64,000 bases of DNA, from assembly GCA_963760225.1 (NCBI GenBank), contig CAVXCD010000003.1, forward strand, positions 1,488,001 to 1,552,000. Reading direction: 5' to 3'. The DNA comes from 13-2-20CM-66-19 sp963760225. GTDB lineage: Bacteria; Pseudomonadota; Gammaproteobacteria; Steroidobacterales; Steroidobacteraceae. Each line of letters starts with the position of its first letter. Position 1 is the stretch's first letter. Positions 8,165-16,802 of this stretch are shown in pieces. The position numbers and the translations under genes were made by a program. The notes beneath the pieces are model-generated. The model did not search any database. It saw only the letters and a list, made by a program, of their open reading frames with translations, and was not told the origin of the DNA.

Positions 8165-8785
8165 TTGCAGCCATTGCAAGCCGGAGAGAAAGCAAGATCT
8201 CGGGCGAGGCTCGCCGTCGCCGCCCTCTTTGCGGTTGGCCTTTTTGTTCTTGTTCTTTCCGCGACCGCGTCGGCGGTTGATCAGACTGCCGACCAGCCCG
8301 CCCCGCTCAGACCGTTGGCGCAAGGGGATATCGAGGTGCGGGTCAATTATGAAGGTAGTCTTGCGCTGTACTCCTCGTGGCTAACCTTGCGACGCGTCGG
8401 CTCGGAATCGAGCGCCAGCTATCGAGTCGAAGCTTCGTTCATGCCAATTCCTCAACCGAAGGAGCTTACGCGTACCAAACCATGGCCCGACATCTGGAAG
8501 CGGCTGGAGACTGACGGCTTTTTTGATCTTCCGGGCAATCGCGGGAGTGAGTGCAGGGGCGAGGCAGTTCCGCTCGATTCCAACTGGGTGTCGGTCGAGG
8601 TGCAGCGAGGGGCGGTGTACCGGAAGTACTCGTATTACGCTCCGTCATCGCTGAAATGCGCCGATAGCCAGAGATTTATGGCGACGCTTGCGTATCTCCA
8701 GGAGGTCTTCAACCGGGAGCTTCCAGTTCCCTACAACATGACGCGCTGTACCCCAGACGGTAAGTGCGTCAGTCCGAAAACGTGA
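8165..8785 (+). CDS. Exported hypothetical protein
   Basis: 206 residues from TTG 8165. A hydrophobic segment at about residues 15-38 followed by ASA looks like a signal peptide. The mature part is beta-rich (DIEVRVNYEGSLALYSSWLT) and has four Cys, two near the C-terminus (RCTPDGKC). It follows the integrase by 12 bp and is convergent with the ankyrin gene. It may work with that exported neighbour, but the function is unknown. Confidence 0.6.
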   Translation: MQPLQAGEKARSRARLAVAALFAVGLFVLVLSATASAVDQTADQPAPLRPLAQGDIEVRVNYEGSLALYSSWLTLRRVGSESSASYRVEASFMPIPQPKELTRTKPWPDIWKRLETDGFFDLPGNRGSECRGEAVPLDSNWVSVEVQRGAVYRKYSYYAPSSLKCADSQRFMATLAYLQEVFNRELPVPYNMTRCTPDGKCVSPKT

Positions 8786-8806
8786 AATGGGCCGCCTAAT
8801 TCGCCT

Positions 8807-10471
8807 TCAGTGTTCTCGCCGGGCTAAGTATTGGCGAATCAGATCCGCACGCGGGTCCGCCTTTCCATACTGACCCGTGTAGGTGGTTTCAAGAGCGGTC
8901 TTGCCGGCGGCGTTGCGCAACGTCGGGTCTGCGCCGGCATCCAGAAGCGCCTTAATGCCCTCAAGGGAACAGCTTTGAAACAGCGGGGTGTTTCCTTTCC
9001 TGTCGCGTGCATTCGCGTTGGCACCCCTCGCAAGCAGGCCCGGAATCCAGTTTGGGTTGCAGTCCACAAGCAACGCCTTATCGAGATCGGATTTCGATGC
9101 GCCGTGCGCCCGAAGGCGGTCAACGATTGGGAAAATGTTCTCGTCTGGCGGAGCATTCCAGAGCGCCCAAACTAGCGCAGTGCGCCCCGCGGAATCCTCG
9201 GCGTTCACGTCGTGCGGCCTTGCGAGGGCGTCGTCCAGCATTGCCCAAGATCCGGACGCCGAAGCAAGCATTAGGTAAGTAAGGCGGTGGTCGTCTCTGT
9301 GGTCAAACCAAGCCGTCGGGTCCGCCCCGGCTTGGATTAACTCGCGTGCGAGGTCTGCGTCGCCTTGCTCTACAGCCTGCGCCAATGCCTCGTGCATGCC
9401 GGTCTTGTCGGACCTTGCTGCCGGCGACGTGAGTACTAACTGAAGCATCTGCAGGCGACCCGCGCGATCCGTGCCGCCGCTCGCATCGACCGCAATCTCC
9501 ATGAGCGAACGGCTATCGGATTCGTGACCACCGATGGGGGTCCCGCCCTGAAGCAGCGAGCGCGCCGTGACTAGGTCTCGGGCCTCCACTGACGCACGCA
9601 GCACCTTCGCAGCTTGTCGGGACCGAATGCTGATGCCGGCGTCTCGCATGGCCGCGAGGGTCCCAGAACTGGACGTTACCCACCGTGCCGAGTCCGAAGA
9701 AGTGTCGACCGCAGTCTCGAGTTCCCTCACGGAGGCCGGCATGCCGACCCACTCGCCTTGATAGTCCTCGACCCTCGTCGTCTGACCCGCGATTGTGAGC
9801 TTCAGGCAGTAGGTCGGTAAGTCGGTCCAGTTCGTTCGGTAACTGCTTTGGAGCGCGAGAAAATTGGTCGCGCGAAACCGATCCAGCAGAGCTGCAACTG
9901 TGGAAGGAGCGACTTGGGACCGATGTACCCCCGCGATAGAGACGAAGTTTTTTCCTTCGTATGTGACCCGACCGTTGCCGTCCATGACCACCCTGTAAAT
10001 CGGGCAGGTGCCGAAGCACCCAGAGCGCGAAAGCTCAATCTTCACGCCCTGGAGTTGCCCCTGAGGGAAAGGAACCACATGGCTCGGCAGTTTTTGTATT
10101 GGCAGCAACGGGATCGAATCCTGAACCCAAGCATCGGTCGTCCCGCCATTCGACGCAAAAGGAAGGTACCGAACGGCTTTGGCGGCCTTCTCGACCTCAC
10201 TATTGAACAGCGCCTTTGGGCCGATTGGACGGGTTTCAATTACCGAGCCATGCCGATCTACGTGATTCCACACGTAGATCTGTTCATCCTCGGGACTGAA
10301 TTCTACAAGGCTGCGGATCGGCTCGATTGGGCCGCGATGTTTCGCGGCTTCACGCAGGCCCACAATGGGCGCTCCGGAGGGTATTTGGTCACAGAGTGCC
10401 TGCGAGGCAGCAAGGCACAATGCCAGGCATAGCGAGCCGCGCAGGCCGACGTCACGGCTGAATGGAGTCAA
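8807..10471 (-). CDS. Exported protein: DUF6438-like domain plus ankyrin repeats
   Basis: 554 residues from TTG 10471. A signal peptide (LRGSLCLALCLAASQALC) is followed at about residues 130-250 by a DUF6438-like domain (LSRSGCFGTCPIYRVVMDG, with its typical paired Cys). The C-terminal half (about 300-545) holds ankyrin repeats such as GDADLARELIQAGADPT, AGRTALVWALWN and GANANARDRKGNTPLF. Ankyrin repeats bind proteins; the periplasmic location is inferred from the signal peptide. It is cargo of the integrative element. No enzymatic motif seen. Confidence 0.8.
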   Translation of the reverse strand: MTPFSRDVGLRGSLCLALCLAASQALCDQIPSGAPIVGLREAAKHRGPIEPIRSLVEFSPEDEQIYVWNHVDRHGSVIETRPIGPKALFNSEVEKAAKAVRYLPFASNGGTTDAWVQDSIPLLPIQKLPSHVVPFPQGQLQGVKIELSRSGCFGTCPIYRVVMDGNGRVTYEGKNFVSIAGVHRSQVAPSTVAALLDRFRATNFLALQSSYRTNWTDLPTYCLKLTIAGQTTRVEDYQGEWVGMPASVRELETAVDTSSDSARWVTSSSGTLAAMRDAGISIRSRQAAKVLRASVEARDLVTARSLLQGGTPIGGHESDSRSLMEIAVDASGGTDRAGRLQMLQLVLTSPAARSDKTGMHEALAQAVEQGDADLARELIQAGADPTAWFDHRDDHRLTYLMLASASGSWAMLDDALARPHDVNAEDSAGRTALVWALWNAPPDENIFPIVDRLRAHGASKSDLDKALLVDCNPNWIPGLLARGANANARDRKGNTPLFQSCSLEGIKALLDAGADPTLRNAAGKTALETTYTGQYGKADPRADLIRQYLARREH

Positions 10472-10773
10472 ATTTCGGCCGCTCCAGGCGAAAGCGACCC
10501 GCTGATGGTCAGGAAGATGTTCATCTTAGCCTCCCGAACTCGATCTAATGAGCCGCCCGGAGCCCTGCTCCTCTGCGAGGGCCCGGCCCCGAGGTCGCAA
10601 CGGAGAGGACATCGATCCTCCAGGGTAGGGGGTGGGTATCCGGCGGCACTCCTGGCTGCAACAGCGGCGGACGCGCGTCCATTACAGCAATGCCCCGCCA
10701 TCACGTCGAGAGCCAGGACGCAGATTCCGATCAAAAGAACAGGTATGCGGAGGACAAGATGCCTCCAATGCAC
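10468..10773 (-). CDS. Possible small exported protein
   Basis: An open frame of 101 residues overlapping the ankyrin-gene start by 4 bp (TTGA). It begins with a hydrophobic leader (LVLRIPVLLIGICVLALDV), then becomes low-complexity Arg/Ala/Gly/Pro. The leader and overlap argue for a gene; the poor C-terminal composition argues against. If it is false, 10472-10858 is a 387-bp gap holding only the ankyrin-gene promoter. Confidence 0.25.
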   Translation of the reverse strand: MHWRHLVLRIPVLLIGICVLALDVMAGHCCNGRASAAVAARSAAGYPPPTLEDRCPLRCDLGAGPSQRSRAPGGSLDRVREAKMNIFLTISGSLSPGAAEI

Positions 10774-10858
10774 ACTGATGGTCAGTCAGCTGCTCGATTT
10801 GCCCGGTCGCAGCGTTCGCCGCTGCCTCCGGAAACTCGTCAGCGAGGATCTGAAGGTG

Positions 10859-11404
10859 TCAGTCTGAAATCCAGACATGCTTCCAGCCCGAGTTGGTGAA
10901 GCAATATGCAACACCTGATGACTCGGTCAGACCAAACACAGCTACAGAATGCACGCAGTCAAGATGCTCGACTTGTCCCTTCTCGAGCGGTCCGTCGCTA
11001 TCCCCCACGTCGTCATAGTGGCCAGGCGGGTCTGCCGCGACGTAGAGCCGAAGGCGCGAGTCCTTCCAGACATCAAGCTTGTGAAACTCCCATCGCGACC
11101 CTCGGCTCAGGGCAACGACTATTAGCGCCCCCGGACCGTCGAGGGCACTGAGGCCGAGTACGTAGTCCGGCTTCCCGTCCCCGTCAAAATCCGCGCTGGC
11201 AACGCCCAAGCACGGGGACTCGGAATGCTCGCGCGCGTACTGGATATCCTCCGGTAGGTTGTCCGTTTCACGGGGAAGGCGATAGCCCCCAAACCGCTTC
11301 AGAACCTCGGCTTTCAGGGCAGCAGGCACTGCGCTCTCACAAGCGTCCTGCGCTTGGCTGACCATCGGCGCCAGTGCAAGTAGCACTAGGTAGAGGTATT
11401 TCAT
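10859..11404 (-). CDS. Exported protein with EF-hand/FG-GAP-like motif, coupled to the AAA+ gene
   Basis: 181 residues starting MKYLYLVLLALAPMVSQAQ, a clear signal peptide. Near residue 73 it has ADFDGDGKPDYVLGLS, the calcium-loop/FG-GAP pattern of VCBS-like proteins. Three Cys follow or flank it. The start ATG overlaps the stop of the AAA+ ATPase gene (ATGA, 11401-11404), so the two are translationally coupled. Pairing an exported protein with a cytoplasmic AAA+ ATPase is unusual. Function unknown. Confidence 0.7.
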   Translation of the reverse strand: MKYLYLVLLALAPMVSQAQDACESAVPAALKAEVLKRFGGYRLPRETDNLPEDIQYAREHSESPCLGVASADFDGDGKPDYVLGLSALDGPGALIVVALSRGSRWEFHKLDVWKDSRLRLYVAADPPGHYDDVGDSDGPLEKGQVEHLDCVHSVAVFGLTESSGVAYCFTNSGWKHVWISD

Positions 11405-12504
11405 GCCACACCTGGCGGGGTGCCGGACGCGCTCTGGTAGATGGACGCGAGGGAGGTCGACTTCGTAGCTTGAGCCTGTATCCGAGCCCGTGCAGCCTGG
11501 AGGCGCTTCGGATCGCTCGCACAAAGCTTGGCAATCAAGCGCTCAGCCTCATTTGGGCTTAACTCGCGGGCCAGCACACGCGCAAAGCAGCGGCCTGGCA
11601 GGATCAACGCGTCGTCTAGGTCACCGATGTTTGGCAGATTCGTCGAGAAGATGATTTTGCGTCCCTGAGCCCGAACAACACCGTCGGCTATCGCCAGGAA
11701 GCGATGCAAATGCTCGTTGCCGGTCGCCCGCGGGCGCAACAGGTGATCCGCGTCCTCAACCACGAAAGCATCGTCCCAGCCGGTGATGAACTTCACGAAG
11801 ATCTCATCCGTCTCGAGAGACTTCTTGTCGCCCGTATACAGAGCCTGAGCATGGCCGCCCTTGCGCCGCGAAATCTGTCCGAGAATGGCGCGAATGAGTC
11901 GCGTCTTGCCAGTTCCCGGAGGCCCTTGAAGGACAAGTACGGTTTCAGGAGCATCAAGATATCGTTTGATGAAGGACGTGACTCCCTCCTGGATCTCGGG
12001 GTAGGACTCATCATGCAACACGTCATCGGCCATCTCTTCGATGGACGCGCTCTGAAGTTCGCCTTTGCCGGTGAGGAAGTGCCAGTCAATTGAGAACATT
12101 GGTTCGCCAATGAAGCGCTGTCCCACGACGCCGAGAATGCCTTGCTGGGCAGCGGCTGCACGTTCGGCCGAGTCACTCCAGATTCCGAAATGACACGAGC
12201 AGTATTCCGTCTTGCGCCCGCCACGCCCGGCGATGAAGAGGCCCTCTGAATTCAGAAGCAGGGAGTGCGAGTCGAGACGCTGCGCCTGCCAGCCAAGCCC
12301 GAGCGCCAGCTCGTCAAAGAGATGCTCGAGAGCCGCTCGAGCCGCAAAGCGAACGGAGCGGTGCACCGGGTAGGCTGCGGAGCCTTCGGCGAGTGCGCGG
12401 GCGAACCGAGTCTTGAGAATCAGATCCGCGAAATCCCACATGTCGTGGTTAAGGCTCACCGAGATTCCGTTTCCAGGGGCGGAGAGGGGGTTCGCGTCGG
12501 ACAT
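11401..12504 (-). CDS. AAA+ ATPase
   Basis: About 367 residues from the ATG at 12504 (GGAG nine bases upstream); GTG 12525 is an alternative. The N-terminal about 185 residues are a family-specific region with a Cys pair (KTEYCSCHFGIW). The AAA+ core has Walker A GPPGTGKT (about residues 194-201), Walker B DAFVVEDAD (about 245-253) and sensor 1 (IIFSTNLPN). A C-terminal helical tail follows. It probably remodels or moves a protein or nucleic-acid partner. It is divergent from the RecF-like ATPase and coupled to the exported protein downstream. Whether it acts in defence or element maintenance is open. Confidence 0.8.
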   Translation of the reverse strand: MSDANPLSAPGNGISVSLNHDMWDFADLILKTRFARALAEGSAAYPVHRSVRFAARAALEHLFDELALGLGWQAQRLDSHSLLLNSEGLFIAGRGGRKTEYCSCHFGIWSDSAERAAAAQQGILGVVGQRFIGEPMFSIDWHFLTGKGELQSASIEEMADDVLHDESYPEIQEGVTSFIKRYLDAPETVLVLQGPPGTGKTRLIRAILGQISRRKGGHAQALYTGDKKSLETDEIFVKFITGWDDAFVVEDADHLLRPRATGNEHLHRFLAIADGVVRAQGRKIIFSTNLPNIGDLDDALILPGRCFARVLARELSPNEAERLIAKLCASDPKRLQAARARIQAQATKSTSLASIYQSASGTPPGVA

Positions 12505-12667
12505 GACCGGTCGCTCCGTGATCACGGTGCGCGATTGTCACTCAGCGATTACGGCTAGCGGTGAGAATCGGATCACGAATCAGCCGGCGCGACGTGCGAC
12601 GCATTACCGACAAGATGCTAGCCTGATCAGGTTATACGGGGTCCCGCAGCCAGCTAGGGAGTTGTGC

Positions 12668-13831
12668 ATGCTCAGGGCACTTGCGATTGCCAATTACAGG
12701 AGCATCCGCGACCTCATTCTGCCTCTGGGCGCGCTGAATTTAGTCACTGGGCCCAATGGCAGTGGCAAGTCGAACCTGTATCGCGCGTTGCGACTTTTGG
12801 CTGACGCAGCCCAGGGCGGAATTGTTGCTTCACTAGCCAGGGAAGGCGGTTTGTCATCTACGCTGTGGGCGGGCCCGGAGTCGGTTTCGCGCCGCATGCG
12901 AAGTCGCGAGGTACCGGTCCAGGGGACGCTGCGCAAAGAACCCGTCAGTTTGCGGCTCGGCTTCTCCTCCGACGACTTCGGCTACGCGATAGACCTTGGG
13001 CTGCCAACGCCAAGCGACTCCATGTTCGCTCGGGACCCGGAGATTAAACGGGAGTGCATCTGGAGCGGCCCCGTTCTGAGGCCTGCAGCGGTACTTGTGG
13101 ACCGAAAGGGATCCCTCGTCCAGGTTCGATCCAGTGATGGTGAATGGGAGCCCATCGATACGAGGCTCGCGACGTATGACAGTCTGTTCAGCAGAGTCGC
13201 TGACCCTGCACGCGCTCCGGAGGTCTTGACCCTTCGGGATCAGGTTCGCACCTGGCGCTTCTATGACCACTTTCGCACCGACGCGGATGCACCGCCCCGG
13301 CAGCCGCAAGTCGGGACCCGGACTACGGTGCTGGGCCACGATGGACGGGATCTTGCGGCCGCATTGCAGACGATTCGGGAAATTGGGGATGGGGATGCTC
13401 TGGACCGCGCCGTTGCCGACGCCTTCCCGGGCGCCCACGTAGAGGTATCTGGGGAATCCGGGCGCTTCACTTTCCGCCTTCGTCAGGAAGGGCTTTTACG
13501 GCCGCTGGATGCAGCCGAGCTCTCCGACGGTACGCTGCGATACTTGCTATGGATCGCTGCTCTGCTCACTCCGCGTCCGCCGGCGCTTATGGTCCTCAAT
13601 GAGCCGGAGACCAGCCTCCATCCGGACCTCCTGCCCGCGCTGGCTCGCTTAATCGCGGTCGCGTCGGCAAACACGCAGGTATGGGTTGTCTGCCATGCGA
13701 GCCGATTGGTGGCGGCCCTGAAACAGATAGAAGGCTGCATGAGTTTCGAGCTCGAAAAGGAATTTGGGCAGACGGCGGTCATGAACCATTCCGACCTCGA
13801 GGCGCCTCCCTGGCACTGGCCCGCACGTTAG
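12668..13831 (+). CDS. RecF/OLD-like AAA ATPase
   Basis: 387 residues from ATG 12668, with GGGAG eight bases upstream. The N-terminus MLRALAIANYRSIRDL is typical of RecF/SMC-like AAA proteins. Walker A is GPNGSGKS (about residues 28-35). The signature LSDGTLR and Walker B LMVLNEPETSLHP lie in the C-terminal third; a D-loop-like His follows, and VWVVCHAS is the switch strand. No TOPRIM nuclease domain follows, so it is a stand-alone ATPase of the kind often found in mobile elements and defence loci. It is divergently transcribed from the AAA+ gene, with 163 bp between starts. Confidence 0.82.
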   Translation: MLRALAIANYRSIRDLILPLGALNLVTGPNGSGKSNLYRALRLLADAAQGGIVASLAREGGLSSTLWAGPESVSRRMRSREVPVQGTLRKEPVSLRLGFSSDDFGYAIDLGLPTPSDSMFARDPEIKRECIWSGPVLRPAAVLVDRKGSLVQVRSSDGEWEPIDTRLATYDSLFSRVADPARAPEVLTLRDQVRTWRFYDHFRTDADAPPRQPQVGTRTTVLGHDGRDLAAALQTIREIGDGDALDRAVADAFPGAHVEVSGESGRFTFRLRQEGLLRPLDAAELSDGTLRYLLWIAALLTPRPPALMVLNEPETSLHPDLLPALARLIAVASANTQVWVVCHASRLVAALKQIEGCMSFELEKEFGQTAVMNHSDLEAPPWHWPAR

Positions 13832-13835
13832 GCTG

Positions 13836-14063
13836 TCAGCCTAGCTTGCGGATCGTGGGTCTCGCGCTAGTAGCCGCAGCCTTCCTTTGAAGGCCCATGG
13901 GCCGCGATTCCGCCCAGCCGTCAATGTCCGTGTCGAGCCAGGCGACGGAGTTCTTGCTGAGCTGCCGTCGGTTGGGGAATTCGCCGGCGCGCTCGAGGCG
14001 ATAGATGGTCATCCGCGAGAGGCCGGTGAGCTGCATTACATGTCCAATGCGAAGGAACTTCAT
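13836..14063 (-). CDS. AlpA-family transcriptional regulator/excisionase-like
   Basis: 75 residues starting MKFLRIGHVMQLTGLSRMTI, with the MerR-like helix-turn-helix core of AlpA (TGLSRMTIYRLERAGEFPNRRQLS). AlpA proteins activate integrase or excision functions in P4-like and other integrative elements, and some act as excisionases. It lies 4 bp past the convergent RecF-like ATPase gene. The gap from 14064 to 14348 holds its promoter and that of the next gene; I see no gene there. Confidence 0.82.
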   Translation of the reverse strand: MKFLRIGHVMQLTGLSRMTIYRLERAGEFPNRRQLSKNSVAWLDTDIDGWAESRPMGLQRKAAATSARPTIRKLG

Positions 14064-14348
14064 ATTGATATTTCCTGTGACGTGCCGTTTCGGGGCGGGC
14101 GCACGCCTGACGCTCGAACTAATCATTGATCCTGTTCGCGCGAAAAGTCATCCCGAGTTTCGCGGTTTTTTGCCCCAATACTTCACGTTCTTTTTGCCAA
14201 GTGGTGGTCGAATCCCCCCAATACTCGGACCGCTTTCAAAGTTGCTTTGAATTTCATCAATGAGTTACGCATTCAGAGCCCCCTCGAAGCGGCGTGTGCG
14301 CAAGGCTGTAAGCTAGTCAGTGCGAGGATTGCCAACCAGGGAGGCAGT

Positions 14349-15119
14349 GTGAACGCGGAAGTGCAGCCGCTGTGCTGGATCTGCGGCGGCCAGGCCGACA
14401 GCGGAGAGCATCGATTCAAGGCTAGCGACATCCGGCGGATTCTCACCCTGTCGCCGCAGTCGCCAGGCTACCTTCACAGCAATGTGGGGGAGATCAATAG
14501 GAAGATCGGAAGCGCCAAGTCCAGGACACTGCAGTTCTCCAGATCGGTCTGTGCCCGGTGCAACGACACCAAGACGCAGTGCTATGACCGCGCATGGGAC
14601 GTGCTCTCGGGGCATATACGAGATCGATGGAGGGAGATCCGGGAGAGGCGGAGTGTCGATTTGGTGGCGGCTTTCGGATCGGATGTTGCCGCCGCCGCCT
14701 TGGACGTTCACTTGTACTTTCTCAAGGCCTTCGGGTGCAAGCTCATCCAAGACAAGGAGCCGTTTGACGTTGCACCATTTGCCGCTTGCCTCCTAGAGCG
14801 GCACGCCCACCCTGAGGTGCGGCTCTATATTGCGGATGCCACCTACCTGCCGAAGAGGGTCCTCGCGTTCGAGAGCGACGTCTACAAGATGTGGAATCGA
14901 CCGCTCGCGCGGCTCGACGGAGTGATGTGGGGCTACGTAGTTCGCCCCGTGGCCATCAAGGTTGCCTATATCCGAGAGGGGACGCCGCTCTGTGTTCGAG
15001 GCCACGCGTGGCGCCCGGGCGATCCGCGGCGGTTCGTGCGGCTCAGCCCGTACCGCGGAGCTGTAGAGCCGATTCCCGGGTTGACGATTGACTTCGATAC
15101 GTCGCAGTTTGGTCCGTAG
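14349..15119 (+). CDS. HNH/zinc-finger-like protein
   Basis: 256 residues from GTG 14349, chosen because GGGAGG sits just upstream; an in-frame TTG at 14247 is weaker. CWICGGQADSGEHRFKASDI and a later CARCNDTKTQ form a CxxC...H...CxxC array as in HNH-type nuclease or zinc-ribbon folds, with the GEHR His in the catalytic-like position. The remaining about 150 residues are unrecognised. It might be a DNA endonuclease or effector. It lies between alpA and the mobilization genes. Confidence 0.6.
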   Translation: MNAEVQPLCWICGGQADSGEHRFKASDIRRILTLSPQSPGYLHSNVGEINRKIGSAKSRTLQFSRSVCARCNDTKTQCYDRAWDVLSGHIRDRWREIRERRSVDLVAAFGSDVAAAALDVHLYFLKAFGCKLIQDKEPFDVAPFAACLLERHAHPEVRLYIADATYLPKRVLAFESDVYKMWNRPLARLDGVMWGYVVRPVAIKVAYIREGTPLCVRGHAWRPGDPRRFVRLSPYRGAVEPIPGLTIDFDTSQFGP

Positions 15120-15158
15120 GACGAAGGTGGTCTCAGCACGTATCATCGCGAAGCATCG

Positions 15159-15211
15159 CTGCGCAGATTCGCTCAAACCAACAAAATCAATGTGAGGTTT
15201 CTGCGCAAATT
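15159..15211. other. Candidate oriT region
   Basis: Non-coding stretch just upstream of mobC. It has direct repeats CTGCGCAGATT (15159-15169) and CTGCGCAAATT (15201-15211), 42 bp apart, and between them a short inverted pair AAACC/GGTTT. A transfer origin next to mobC and the relaxase gene is expected in mobilizable elements; the exact nic site cannot be read from this sequence. Confidence 0.3.
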
Positions 15212-15263
15212 GGTAGCAAACGCAGGATAGCCAAGCGGTTGCTGTTGGTCCACGATTCGCACC

Positions 15264-15815
15264 ATGGCCGCCGATGCTCTGGTGCGATGTCGAGTTAGTG
15301 CGGAGACGAAGGCTCTCCTTCAGAGCATCGCCGCTCGCGAGCAGATCACTGAGTCGGCTCTCGTTCGTCAGGTGCTCGTAACACTGGCGAGGACGTCTGC
15401 GATTGAGAGCCCGGCGATCGGTAAGTCAGACGACACGGGACCGCGCGCTGAACGTCTTTCGATTCGGCTGGCGCCAGATGATCGCCTGCTGTTATCAGAC
15501 CGAGCGAGTGCTCGCGGAATGCCCTCAGCGACGTATGTCGCAGTCCTGGTGCGGTCGCACCTGCGGATGTTGACTCCGTTGCCGGCTGCAGAGCTCGACG
15601 CTCTCAAGCGCTCTATTGCGGAGCTAGGAGCGATCGGCCGAAACCTGAATCAGATTGCGAGAGCGCTCAACGTGGGCGCTCGGTCCGACGGACCCGGGCC
15701 TCAGCACCTGGAATCGATGCTCAAGGTCGCCGTGGCATTACGTGATCACGTCAGGGACCTGCTGAAAGTCAATGAGACGAGCTGGGAGCGCGGATATGGC
15801 GAGACGACGGATTGA
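15264..15815 (+). CDS. mobC: MobC-like mobilization protein
   Basis: 183 residues. The N-terminus looks like a ribbon-helix-helix DNA-binding region. The C-terminal half has the characteristic LGAIGRNLNQIARALN motif of MobC/relaxosome accessory proteins. It helps open oriT for the relaxase. Its 3' end overlaps the relaxase start by 20 bp, so the two form one unit. Confidence 0.82.
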   Translation: MAADALVRCRVSAETKALLQSIAAREQITESALVRQVLVTLARTSAIESPAIGKSDDTGPRAERLSIRLAPDDRLLLSDRASARGMPSATYVAVLVRSHLRMLTPLPAAELDALKRSIAELGAIGRNLNQIARALNVGARSDGPGPQHLESMLKVAVALRDHVRDLLKVNETSWERGYGETTD

Positions 15816-16785
15816 CCTGGGCGCGGCGTGCCCGCTCCTCGATCTGATGAGCTATGCCCGGCGCGGACCAGCGGAGCGGGTGCAACTGACGCCTGAGGAG
15901 GTCCACCTGATTGGCCGGACGGTCCGCCGCACGCCCGAGGTGATGGTGAAGGCACTCACGAAGGGAGGGGGGGATCTGAAGGCGGTCGGACGGCACCTGA
16001 GTTACCTGAGCCGCGAAGGGGACGTCGAGATTGAGACCGACGAGGGACGGCATTTGAGCGGGCAGGGCGTCGAGCAGGAGTTGCTCGAGGACTGGGACCT
16101 CGATATCGAGGAGGTTCGGCGCACGAGAGAACTCCGGCCGCGCCCCGGAAATTCTCAACCGAAGCTCGTACACAAGGTCGTGCTCTCGATGCCGGCGGGA
16201 ACGCCGGCGGACGGGTTACTTCGCGCCGCTCGAACCTTCGCGCGGGAGACCTTCGGTTCGAAGCATCGCTATGCCATGGTCCTGCATACCGATGAGCCGC
16301 ATCCGCACGTGCACATGGTCGTTAAGGCGGTCAGCGAGGAGGGCATCCGCCTGAATATCCGCAAGGCTACTTTGCGTGAATGGCGCAGGGACTTTGCGCA
16401 ACATCTGCGAACGCAAGGCATCAGCGCCAATGCGACGGACAAAGCGGTCCGGGGAGCGACCCGCCCCAAGGTGTCAGATGGGAGGTACCGCGCGATGCAA
16501 CGCGGTGCATCCCGTCGCATTCGGGTGCATGAAGGGCTACGGGGGATGGAGCGGGCGACTGCGTCGGAGGCTTCCGGCCGAGAGCCATTGCTGCACACCC
16601 GGGCACAGGTGGAACGAGGTTGGATGGCCACTGCAGAGATTCTGGATCGCCAGGGTCAGCAAGACCTGGCGTGGTACGTCAGGCGCTTCACTGAGGCGCT
16701 GCCCCCAATTCGCACCGATCGCGAGCTACTTATGGAGGCGCAAAGACCCCGCGAATGTGGGCCGCCTCAGGTGCGTACCCGCTAG
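15796..16785 (+). CDS. Relaxase (mobilization nuclease)
   Basis: 329 residues from ATG 15796. It carries the metal-binding three-His motif HTDEPHPHVHMVVKA and the upstream HKVVLSMPAGT strand of VirD2/MobA-type relaxases. The Tyr in HLSYLSREGD (about residue 70) is the likely nucleophile. It would nick oriT and pilot the strand through a conjugation channel. No helicase or primase domain follows, and no type IV secretion genes are in the element, so it should need a helper element to transfer. Confidence 0.85.
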   Translation: MARRRIDLGAACPLLDLMSYARRGPAERVQLTPEEVHLIGRTVRRTPEVMVKALTKGGGDLKAVGRHLSYLSREGDVEIETDEGRHLSGQGVEQELLEDWDLDIEEVRRTRELRPRPGNSQPKLVHKVVLSMPAGTPADGLLRAARTFARETFGSKHRYAMVLHTDEPHPHVHMVVKAVSEEGIRLNIRKATLREWRRDFAQHLRTQGISANATDKAVRGATRPKVSDGRYRAMQRGASRRIRVHEGLRGMERATASEASGREPLLHTRAQVERGWMATAEILDRQGQQDLAWYVRRFTEALPPIRTDRELLMEAQRPRECGPPQVRTR

Positions 16786-16802
16786 CCAGTGGGCCGTTTG
16801 CC

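Noticed and set aside
12413..12667. N-terminal extension of the RecF-like ATPase
   Set aside because: The extension is antisense to the AAA+ gene 5' end; ATG 12668 has a good ribosome-binding site and starts the family N-terminus.
14247..14348. TTG-started extension of the HNH-like protein
   Set aside because: No ribosome-binding site, and the GTG at 14349 has GGGAGG directly upstream.
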